Source: CALAZP01 sp964410725 (lineage in GTDB: Bacteria; Bacteroidota; Bacteroidia; Chitinophagales; Saprospiraceae). From it: 64,000 nt of DNA. Positions within the stretch are counted from its first letter, which is position 1; every line of letters starts with the position of its first letter. The translations under genes and the position numbers were made by a program. Below are positions 54,301 to 62,145 of the stretch, piece after piece. The notes beneath the pieces are model-generated. The model was given only the letters and a program-made list of their open reading frames with translations. It was not told the origin of the DNA and ran no database searches. The stretch lies in the NCBI GenBank assembly GCA_964410725.1, contig CAYPID010000006.1:1-64000 (forward strand), in the 5' to 3' direction.

Positions 54301-55695
54301 TTAAAGGAAAATAGATACAATACCTATAAAAGTAAAGGCACCCCCTAAAAATCCAATTAATGCCAACCAGGCTATATTTTTTAAGTACCAAATAAAGTTG
54401 ATATTTTCCATCCCCATTGCTGCCACACCGGCGGCAGATCCAATAATCAACATACTTCCACCCGTACCAGCAGCATAGGCAATAAAGTGCCACAAAGAAG
54501 AATCGATAGGTTGATCGTACATTCCCATAGAAGCTGCAACCAGTGGGACATTGTCAATGATGGCGGACGCAACCCCAAGCAACATCACCACAATATTTTG
54601 ATTGGGAATAGCACCATCTAATAGCTCAGCCACATATCGCAAAGTCCCTACTTGAATCTCTTCACCCCCTCGCATTACAGATCCGAAAACTAAACTTTCC
54701 AGTGCTGCTACGGCCATTAAAATACCAAGGAAAAAAAGAATGCTGGAAAATTCAATTCTTGAAAGTGCATGGTGTGCAGAGTACATTTCTCTCCTTTCAT
54801 CGGTAAAATCTTCTTCTGGATGTATATATTCGGAGGCTAGCCAAACAATCCCCATGCTAAGCATCATGCCTACATAGGGTGGGAGTCCCGTAATCATTTT
54901 AAATACTGGAACAAAAACAATCATCCCTAATCCCAAAAATAACATTTTAGATGAGCTCAATAACTTGTTATCATCTTCAGGATTAATATCTTCTGTATTG
55001 TCTTTAATTTTCCCCTTGAATGCAGGCATCAAAGAAGCGATAAAAAATGGAATTACAAAACAAACGATGGACGGTATTACCAAATATTCAATAAGACCCT
55101 CAGCAGATACCTTATTACCAATCCACAACATAGTTGTTGTGACATCGCCAATAGGAGACCAAGCACCACCTGCATTAGCAGCAATAACAATCAAGGCGAC
55201 AAACCATAACCTTTCTAATTTATCAGGAACTATTTTTCTCAATAATGTAACCAATACTATGGTAGCAGTGAGGTTATCAATAATGGCAGAAAGGATAAAA
55301 CCTAATCCACCCACGATCCATAATAATTTTTTCTTATTCTTAGTTTTAACATAACTTTTAAGAACCGAAAAGCCCCTGTGTAGGTCAATGATTTCCACAA
55401 TGGTCATGGCACCAATCAGAAACACTAAAATTTCGGCTGTTTTCCCCAAATGATGAAGCAAAGCATTTTTGAATCCTTCATCGGCCTCATCTCCACCATG
55501 GCTTCCAAGCATCGAAAATACATGATCGTGCGTATCAATGACAGATAATCCACCTTGGTGAAAACCTAAAGCTAGCGCCGCCCAGGCTAAAGCTGCCATC
55601 AAAAGAGCAGGTACGGTTTTGTCTAATTTTAGGGGATGTTCAAAGACGATGGCCAAATAGCCGATTACAAATATTAAAATAATAAGTAGGCTCAT
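54301..55695 (-). CDS. nhaD: NhaD-type Na+/H+ antiporter
   Basis: 464 residues with about twelve membrane segments. Family-typical are GFILSAIIDNLTATIVLVTLLRK (paired Asp/Asn), ANAGGAWSPIGDVTTTMLW, a second half IIDNVPLVAASMGMYD and TGGSMLIIGSAAGVAAMGME. NhaD exchanges sodium (or lithium) for protons and is common in halotolerant or marine bacteria. The His/Asp-rich loop SMLGSHGGDEADEGF lies near residues 62-76. The small lipoprotein follows on the same transcript. Confidence 0.9.
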   Translation of the reverse strand: MSLLIILIFVIGYLAIVFEHPLKLDKTVPALLMAALAWAALALGFHQGGLSVIDTHDHVFSMLGSHGGDEADEGFKNALLHHLGKTAEILVFLIGAMTIVEIIDLHRGFSVLKSYVKTKNKKKLLWIVGGLGFILSAIIDNLTATIVLVTLLRKIVPDKLERLWFVALIVIAANAGGAWSPIGDVTTTMLWIGNKVSAEGLIEYLVIPSIVCFVIPFFIASLMPAFKGKIKDNTEDINPEDDNKLLSSSKMLFLGLGMIVFVPVFKMITGLPPYVGMMLSMGIVWLASEYIHPEEDFTDERREMYSAHHALSRIEFSSILFFLGILMAVAALESLVFGSVMRGGEEIQVGTLRYVAELLDGAIPNQNIVVMLLGVASAIIDNVPLVAASMGMYDQPIDSSLWHFIAYAAGTGGSMLIIGSAAGVAAMGMENINFIWYLKNIAWLALIGFLGGAFTFIGIVSIFL

Positions 55696-55758
55696 AGTGT
55701 AATTGGTTTTAGGTTTCCGATATTGTAAATTTAAAATCTTTTTTTGGTTGCTAAAGTC

Positions 55759-55790
55759 TTTGACATTGGTTTTGCGAAAAATTAACTTTG
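55759..55790 (+). promoter_or_regulatory. Promoter of dusB and cca
   Basis: TTTG (55759-55762), 20-base spacer, TAACTTTG (55783-55790). It leaves a leader of about 60 bases before dusB. Confidence 0.6.
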
Positions 55791-55858
55791 GAGTTTATTT
55801 ATAGCCTAAGGGACAATAACTCAAAATAATCGCTTGAATATAAAATAAAATGTAAACT

Positions 55859-56869
55859 ATGGTAAAGATTGGGAATATTGAATTACCTGAATTTCCATTA
55901 TTGTTAGCTCCAATGGAAGACGTGAGTGATCCTCCATTTAGAGCGCTATGCAAATCCAACGGTTGCGATATGATGTATACTGAATTTATATCTGTCGAGG
56001 GATTAATTAGAGATGCCGCTAAGAGCCTCCAGAAATTGGATATATACGATGAAGAAAGGCCAATTGGTGTACAAATTTTTGGGGCTGAATTGGATTCTAT
56101 GGTAAGAGCTGCTGAAATTGTGGAGGAGGCTCAACCGGAATTACTAGACATTAACTTTGGTTGTCCTGTTAAAAAGGTGGTGTGTAAAATGGCAGGAGCG
56201 GGCATTCTTCAAGATATTCCGAAAATGGTAGCGCTCACCGAAGCAATTGTCAAATCAACTAATCTTCCAGTTACCGTCAAAACAAGGTTGGGATGGGACG
56301 AACAATCTATCAAAATTGTTGAAGTGGCTGAAAGGTTGCAAGATGTTGGTATCCAAGCTATAAGTATTCATGGGCGAACTCGTAAGCAAATGTATAAAGG
56401 GGAAGCAGACTGGACTTGGATTGCCAAGGTCAAAGAGAATCCTCGATTACACATACCAGTTTTTGGTAACGGAGATATTGATTCTCCCGAAAAAGCTGTA
56501 GCATATAAGAATAAGTATGGAGTGGATGGGGTCATGATAGGTAGGGCAAGTATCGGAAACCCATGGGTGTTTAGAGAGATTAAACACTACATTCATACAG
56601 GGGAGCATTGTCCTAAGCCCGATTTTTCAGAACGACTAGAAGCAGTCAAACAACACCTTCAACATTCAATTGAATGGAAGGGTACTACCATTGGAATCAA
56701 TGAAATGAAAAGGCATTACACTAACTACTTTAAAGGAATACCGGGAATTAAATCATGGAGAAATAAGTTGGTTATGGAAAATGATCCTGAAGTACTTTTT
56801 GCTGTGCTGGACGATTTAAAAGAAGCCTATTTTAATGAACTAAAAGAAAGAGAATCCCTTGCTATTTGA
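55859..56869 (+). CDS. dusB: tRNA-dihydrouridine synthase DusB-type
   Basis: 336 residues, an FMN-dependent TIM barrel. Family segments: LLAPMEDVSDPPFRALC, IGVQIFGAEL, DINFGCPVKKVVCKMAGAG (catalytic Cys in the last part), SIHGRTRKQMYKGEADW and GNGDIDSPEKA. Dus enzymes reduce uridine in the D-loop of tRNA. Subtype B is inferred from motif order and length. It overlaps cca by 11 bases. Confidence 0.93.
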   Translation: MVKIGNIELPEFPLLLAPMEDVSDPPFRALCKSNGCDMMYTEFISVEGLIRDAAKSLQKLDIYDEERPIGVQIFGAELDSMVRAAEIVEEAQPELLDINFGCPVKKVVCKMAGAGILQDIPKMVALTEAIVKSTNLPVTVKTRLGWDEQSIKIVEVAERLQDVGIQAISIHGRTRKQMYKGEADWTWIAKVKENPRLHIPVFGNGDIDSPEKAVAYKNKYGVDGVMIGRASIGNPWVFREIKHYIHTGEHCPKPDFSERLEAVKQHLQHSIEWKGTTIGINEMKRHYTNYFKGIPGIKSWRNKLVMENDPEVLFAVLDDLKEAYFNELKERESLAI

Positions 56870-58277
56870 TCTAACTTCTGCCGAGGAAGAGGTTTTTTCC
56901 TTGCTTTCAAAAATTGCCAAAGAAAAAAAGATTCCAACCTATTTAGTAGGTGGATATGTCCGCGATAAATTGCTCCAAAGACCATCTGTAGATATCGACA
57001 TTGTATGCCTTGGGAGTGGAATTATACTGGCCCAATTGTTTTCCGAAAGTATTTCTCGCAAGCCTAAAGTCACTGTATATAAAAGGTATGGAACAGCCAT
57101 GGTCCAATATAAAAACCTGGAATTGGAATTTGTGGGGGCTAGAAAAGAATCTTATAGTCCAGATTCCAGGAAACCTAGTGTGGAAGAGGGAACTTTAGAA
57201 GATGATCAGAACAGGAGAGATTTCACCATCAATGCTTTAGCCTTAAGTTTAAATGAAATTGATTATGGTACTTTAATTGACCCGTTTGATGGCAGGGAAC
57301 ATTTAAATCAAAAATTGATTAAGACTCCCTTAGATCCCCACAAAACTTTTGAAGATGATCCGCTGAGAATGATGAGAGCGATTAGGTTCTCTTCTCAATT
57401 GGCTTTTGAAATTCATGCAGATACCTTTAAGGCCATTCAAAGTATGGCTCACCGCATCGAAATTGTTTCAAAGGAGAGAATTGCGATCGAACTGAATAAG
57501 ATTATTCTATCTCCTAGACCTTCGACTGGATTTCTGCTCTTGTACAAGGCTGGGTTACTCCAAGAGATTTTTCCCGATTTTGTTAAATTATATGGAGTGG
57601 AAAATTTTAAAGGGGTAGGGCATAAAGACAATTTTTATCACACGCTTCAAGTTTTGGATAATGTTGCTATTAAGTCTGATAACCTCTGGTTAAGATGGGC
57701 AGCAATCCTTCACGATATTGCCAAACCTCAAACCAAAAAATTTTCAGAAAAATTGGGGTGGACTTTTCACGGCCATGAAGTTGTTGGCGCAGCTATGGTC
57801 CCGAGAATATTTAGGAGTCTAAAGCTACCAATGGACCACCAAATGAAATATGTCCAAAAATTAGTCAGACTGCACTTGAGACCTATAAGCCTGACCAAAG
57901 AAGATATCACAGATAGCGCGGTAAGAAGGTTGTTATTTGATGCTGGGAATGATATTGACGACCTAATGATTTTATGCGAAGCAGACATTACTTCAAAAAA
58001 TGAAAAAAAGGTTAAGAGGTATTTAGAAAACTATGAAATCCTTCGGAAAAAATTAGAAGAGGTAGAAGAAAAGGACCATTTGAGAAATTGGCAACCACCT
58101 ATCTCTGGTGAATTTATTATGGAAACTTTTGGATTAAAACCATCTAAAACAGTAGGAACTATAAAAACAGCAATTAGGGAAGCTATACTCGAGGGACATA
58201 TAAAAAATGATTTTGAAGAGGCAGAGAGGTTTATGATTCAATATGCAAAAGGCCTATCTCTCTACCCCAAAACCTAA
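56859..58277 (+). CDS. cca: CCA tRNA nucleotidyltransferase
   Basis: 472 residues, class-II nucleotidyltransferase. The head has YLVGGYVRDKLL and the metal site DIDIV, then RRDFTINALALSL and DPLRMMRAIRFSSQL. A C-terminal HD domain has HDIAKPQ and HGHEVVG. It adds or repairs the CCA end of tRNA. The start is a TTG at 56859, since no ATG precedes the conserved block. The tRNA-Leu here already encodes CCA, so the gene serves repair or other tRNAs. It is translationally linked to dusB. Confidence 0.9.
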   Translation: MLFDLTSAEEEVFSLLSKIAKEKKIPTYLVGGYVRDKLLQRPSVDIDIVCLGSGIILAQLFSESISRKPKVTVYKRYGTAMVQYKNLELEFVGARKESYSPDSRKPSVEEGTLEDDQNRRDFTINALALSLNEIDYGTLIDPFDGREHLNQKLIKTPLDPHKTFEDDPLRMMRAIRFSSQLAFEIHADTFKAIQSMAHRIEIVSKERIAIELNKIILSPRPSTGFLLLYKAGLLQEIFPDFVKLYGVENFKGVGHKDNFYHTLQVLDNVAIKSDNLWLRWAAILHDIAKPQTKKFSEKLGWTFHGHEVVGAAMVPRIFRSLKLPMDHQMKYVQKLVRLHLRPISLTKEDITDSAVRRLLFDAGNDIDDLMILCEADITSKNEKKVKRYLENYEILRKKLEEVEEKDHLRNWQPPISGEFIMETFGLKPSKTVGTIKTAIREAILEGHIKNDFEEAERFMIQYAKGLSLYPKT

Positions 58278-58278
58278 A

Positions 58279-58995
58279 TTATTCAGACATATCCATATTG
58301 TGAAATATGTTTACCACGTCCTCATCTTCTTCCATTTTTTCGATAAGTTTAATGACCTCTTCCGCGTGATCATCCTCAAGCTTTATGGTGTGACCAGGAA
58401 TTCTTTGTAATTCTGATTCAAGAACTTCAAGGGATAAATCTTCCAGTCCCTTTTGTAGTTTGCCAAAATCTTCAAAAGCACAATGCAGAACGATATGCAT
58501 TTCTTCTGCTTCCAAACTATCTAAACCAAAATCTATCAATGCAAATTCAAGATCCTCAATTTCCATAGAAGGGGTGGCAATTTTGAAAGTTGCCTTTCTT
58601 GTAAAGAGATAATCAACAGAACCAGATGTACTTAAATTTCCGCCATTTTTTGAAAATATATGTCTCACATTAGCAACTGTTCTTGTTGGATTATCTGTAG
58701 CTGTTTCTACAATAACCGCTATCCCGTGTGGTGCGTAGCCTTCGTAAACTATTTCTTGGTAGTCTGTAGCATCTTTTGAGGTGGCTTTTTTAATAGCATT
58801 ATCTACATTGGTTTTTGGCATATTGGCAGCCTTCGCATTCTGGATGGCCATTCTTAACCTAGCGTTGTAATTAGGATCTGCGCCACCCTCCTTTACCGCT
58901 ATTGAGATTTCCCTTCCTACCCTGGTAAATACCTTGGCCATATTGGCCCAACGTTTCATTTTTCTGGCTTTCCTATATTCAAATGCTCGTCCCAT
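58279..58995 (-). CDS. YebC/PmpR-family regulator
   Basis: 238 residues from the ATG at 58995 (MGRAFEYRKARKMKRW). A TTG at 59019 would lie inside a -7 box (TATTTTTG at 59024-59017), so the ATG is preferred. The YebC pattern is clear: KVFTRVGREISIAVKEGGADPNYN, AKAANMPKTNVDNAIKKA, YEGYAPHGIAVIVE, FSKNGGNLSTSGSVDYLF. Members act as transcription factors or translation factors that relieve ribosome stalling. Single-gene unit; it ends one base after the cca stop, tail to tail. Confidence 0.9.
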   Translation of the reverse strand: MGRAFEYRKARKMKRWANMAKVFTRVGREISIAVKEGGADPNYNARLRMAIQNAKAANMPKTNVDNAIKKATSKDATDYQEIVYEGYAPHGIAVIVETATDNPTRTVANVRHIFSKNGGNLSTSGSVDYLFTRKATFKIATPSMEIEDLEFALIDFGLDSLEAEEMHIVLHCAFEDFGKLQKGLEDLSLEVLESELQRIPGHTIKLEDDHAEEVIKLIEKMEEDEDVVNIFHNMDMSE

Positions 58996-59073
58996 ATTGA
59001 AGTTGATTATGTTTCGCAAAAATAAACTTTTCCATTCGTATCTTTCAGCATCTATTAGAATGAAATAATACTT

Positions 59074-61710
59074 ATGAAAATAAAATTTTCAATTCGCTAT
59101 GCCACCAAATGGGGAGAACAAATTGGGGTGTGTGGAAACATTCCTGAATTGGGAAATGGCAACCCCCAAATGGGACTAATCCTATCTTATCTGCCAGGAG
59201 ATATTTGGTGTGGTTGGTTAGATTTCAATACAAGTATCAAAGTTTTGGATTACAAATATTTTCTACTAGATGAAAATGATAATAAGGTCATCTTTGAATC
59301 TGGATTGGGGCGTAAACTTCAGCTTTTGGATGTAATGTCCTCTATTTTTCTATCTGATTATTGGCAAGTTATTAATGCTGAGCAAAAGGCGTTACAGTCA
59401 GACGCATTTACTAAGGTTATTTTTGCACGATCAATTCGAAAAAAAGAGAAGTTTTTCACTGAATCAATTGCCCACCAAAGATGTAAGATTAAGACAGAAT
59501 ACGTTCCCTTACTTCAAGATGAAAAACTTTGTATTACAGGCAATGCAAAGGCGTTTGGTCAATGGAATATTGAAAATCCTTTAATACTAGACGGAAGTAA
59601 TTACCCGCAATGGGAAATTGAATTTTCAGCTGAATCTCAAGATAATTTAGAATTTAAGTTTGCAATTTATTCCACCAATCAAAGAAGAGTTATTAGATGG
59701 GAAAGGGGAGATAATAGACAATTGAGAGTGGATGAAGATTGTCTAAATCAGATATTCCATTTGGAACCTCCTCGTTTAGATAAAGAAAAATGGAAAGGTG
59801 CAGGAGTAGCACTCCCTATTTTTTCTCTGAAATCCAATAATAGTTTAGGAGTGGGGGAGTTTCTCGATTTAATACCTGCGATTGACTGGGCCAAATCAAT
59901 AGGGTTGAAAATTCTACAAATTTTGCCTATTAATGATACTTCTGCCACCTATACCAATCAAGATTCCTATCCTTATGCTGCCATCTCTGTATTTGCTTTG
60001 CATCCTATTTATTTGAATCTTGAACAAATTGGGGTGCCCAAAGATCAATTGACTCCTCTCATTAAAAAGTTGAATTCTTTTGATACCCTTCAATATGAAG
60101 AGGTGATTAGGATAAAGATGGAAATATCTCGCGCAGTTTATTCTGAAAACTATGGAAGTATTATTCAAGACAAGGGATTTTTGGATTTTATTGCTGAAAA
60201 TTGGCATTGGTTAGATGAATATGCCCTTTTTTGTTTGCTTAGAGATCAATTTAAAACTGTAAACTTTGAGAAATGGGAGGGATATTCAGATTACAATCCT
60301 GACATTAAGGTGTATTTTGAAAAAAAGGATCTACTTTTTTATTCTTTCATTCAATACCATTTGCACCTTCAACTCTCCCAAGCAGCCAATTATGCGAGAG
60401 AACAAGGAATTGTTTTAAAAGGTGATTTGCCAATAGGTATTTATAGAAACAGTGTGGATGCCTGGGTAGCACCTCATTTGTATAATATGGATGGCCAAGC
60501 AGGAGCTCCTCCAGATGCATTTGCTAAGAATGGACAAAATTGGGGATTTCCTACCTATAATTGGAAAGAGATGGCCAAGGATGAATTTAGTTGGTGGAAA
60601 AATAGATTTCGGCATCTTTCCAAATATTTCGACGCCTTTCGTATTGACCATATATTAGGATTTTTTAGAATATGGGAAATCCCATATCAACAAATTCAAG
60701 GTATTTTGGGGATTTTTAACCCCGCAGTTCCATTAAATTCTCAAGATTTATTAGCAATAGGATACCATGATCAGCCAAGTAGATTCACCCAACCTTATAT
60801 CACAGAGGATATTCTATTAGATACTTTCGGTGAAGATACCTCATGGGTGAAAGAACAACTCCTTAGATCAGATTATAGTTTTAAAGAAGAAGTTAACACC
60901 CAGAGAAAAGTTCAGCATTTTTTAGCTACAATACCTGAGAAGAGAAATCTGATAGACAAGATTTTTAACTTAATGTCCAATGTTCTCCTGATAGAAGATA
61001 ATAAGGGACAACTCCATCCGAGGTTTAATCTCCACGAGACTAAAAGTTTTCAACTTTTAGATCACCGCCTTCAAGATCAATTATCTAATTTATACCATCA
61101 CTATTTTTACGTAAGACAAGAGGGTTTTTGGGAAAAGGAAGCCCGTGCCAAACTTCCAGAGGTAATAGGCGCTACTAATATGTTGATTTGTGGGGAAGAT
61201 TTAGGTATGATTCCCTCTTGTGTTCCCGGAGTCATGAATGACCTTGGAATACTCAGTCTTGAAATTCAAAGGATGTCGAAAAATCCTGCTCATCTTTTTG
61301 TTGAAAAAGAGGATGTTCCTTATTTATCTGTTATGAGTACATCTACCCATGATATGGAACCCATAAGGTTATGGTGGGAAACAGCACCGAAGGCAGATAT
61401 CCAATATTTTTTCAATTTTATTTTGAAGTTATCAGGAGAGGCACCGAGAAAATGTAATCATTTTCTAGTACAACGAATCATTAATTTACATCTCAATTGG
61501 CCTGGAATGTGGGCAATTTTCCCCCTCCAAGATTTATTGGGATTGGATCCAGATTGGTCTAAAATTCCTGCTGAAAAGGAGAGAATTAATGTCCCTAGTA
61601 ATCCTAATCACTTTTGGAATTACCGGTTTCACTTAACTTTGGAACAGCTTCAGCAAAACAATAAATTGAACCATTTAATAAAAGGAATGGTGCTTTCAAG
61701 TGGTAGGTGA
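59074..61710 (+). CDS. malQ: DPE2-like amylomaltase with two CBM20 domains
   Basis: 878 residues. Two tandem CBM20 starch-binding domains (about residues 1-100 and 125-225, the second with CITGNAKAFGQWNI) precede a GH77 4-alpha-glucanotransferase domain. The catalytic nucleophile is Asp525 (RIDH), the acid/base Glu708 (GEDLG) and the stabiliser Asp760 (STHD). This order matches plant DPE2, the cytosolic disproportionating enzyme that handles maltose and heteroglycan. Many bacterial MalQ lack the CBM20 tandem. No glycogen genes lie nearby. Confidence 0.92.
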   Translation: MKIKFSIRYATKWGEQIGVCGNIPELGNGNPQMGLILSYLPGDIWCGWLDFNTSIKVLDYKYFLLDENDNKVIFESGLGRKLQLLDVMSSIFLSDYWQVINAEQKALQSDAFTKVIFARSIRKKEKFFTESIAHQRCKIKTEYVPLLQDEKLCITGNAKAFGQWNIENPLILDGSNYPQWEIEFSAESQDNLEFKFAIYSTNQRRVIRWERGDNRQLRVDEDCLNQIFHLEPPRLDKEKWKGAGVALPIFSLKSNNSLGVGEFLDLIPAIDWAKSIGLKILQILPINDTSATYTNQDSYPYAAISVFALHPIYLNLEQIGVPKDQLTPLIKKLNSFDTLQYEEVIRIKMEISRAVYSENYGSIIQDKGFLDFIAENWHWLDEYALFCLLRDQFKTVNFEKWEGYSDYNPDIKVYFEKKDLLFYSFIQYHLHLQLSQAANYAREQGIVLKGDLPIGIYRNSVDAWVAPHLYNMDGQAGAPPDAFAKNGQNWGFPTYNWKEMAKDEFSWWKNRFRHLSKYFDAFRIDHILGFFRIWEIPYQQIQGILGIFNPAVPLNSQDLLAIGYHDQPSRFTQPYITEDILLDTFGEDTSWVKEQLLRSDYSFKEEVNTQRKVQHFLATIPEKRNLIDKIFNLMSNVLLIEDNKGQLHPRFNLHETKSFQLLDHRLQDQLSNLYHHYFYVRQEGFWEKEARAKLPEVIGATNMLICGEDLGMIPSCVPGVMNDLGILSLEIQRMSKNPAHLFVEKEDVPYLSVMSTSTHDMEPIRLWWETAPKADIQYFFNFILKLSGEAPRKCNHFLVQRIINLHLNWPGMWAIFPLQDLLGLDPDWSKIPAEKERINVPSNPNHFWNYRFHLTLEQLQQNNKLNHLIKGMVLSSGR

Positions 61711-61740
61711 AATAATTTAATTTTATTTATTTGAAATTTT

Positions 61741-61772
61741 TTTGGTGTGAAATAAATAAATTTATATTTTTG
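61741..61772 (+). promoter_or_regulatory. Promoter of large secreted protein gene
   Basis: TTTG (61741-61744), 20-base spacer, TATTTTTG (61765-61772), a full Bacteroidota consensus match. Transcription would start near 61779, about 367 bases before the ATG at 62146. Confidence 0.7.
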
Positions 61773-62145
61773 CTCTGTGACCGAAAGGTCCAAATCATAA
61801 TCCCATAACTGACGCCACTCTTTACAACTTTCAAAGGAGTCGATAACTCGACTAAAAAAAAGTTGTTTTTCATTTTAGCGTTTGTTGTGTTTAAAACTGG
61901 CTTTTGGCCACCTACTTTTTTTTTGGCATCGTTATTGCTATTACAGTTTATAACTGGATTTGCAACTTAGAAATTTAGGTTACAACAGAACTGTTTTTTT
62001 CTGTTCGTTTCACTTTAATTTCTATTTCCCTGATTATCAGTATGTTTTAAAAAATGACATAATACTGCTCGGGATAGCTATGTCCAATAGGTAACAAAAT
62101 ATTTATTGGTATAACCACAAGTTTTTATTCAAATCGCTAACAATT
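61773..62145 (+). promoter_or_regulatory. Long structured 5-prime leader
   Basis: A 373-base non-coding stretch between a consensus promoter and the secreted-protein start. At the predicted transcript end there is a 4-bp hairpin GACC-GAAA-GGTC (61779-61790, GNRA loop). Next is a nested inverted repeat: outer ACAACTTT (61824-61831) with AAAGTTGT (61859-61866), inner AGTCGA (61838-61843) with TCGACT (61848-61853), then T-rich sequence. Three minimal ORFs follow (ATG TTT stop at 62042, ATG ACA stop at 62054, and ATG with three more codons at 62080). The pairing is seen; a regulatory role is inferred. Confidence 0.55.
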
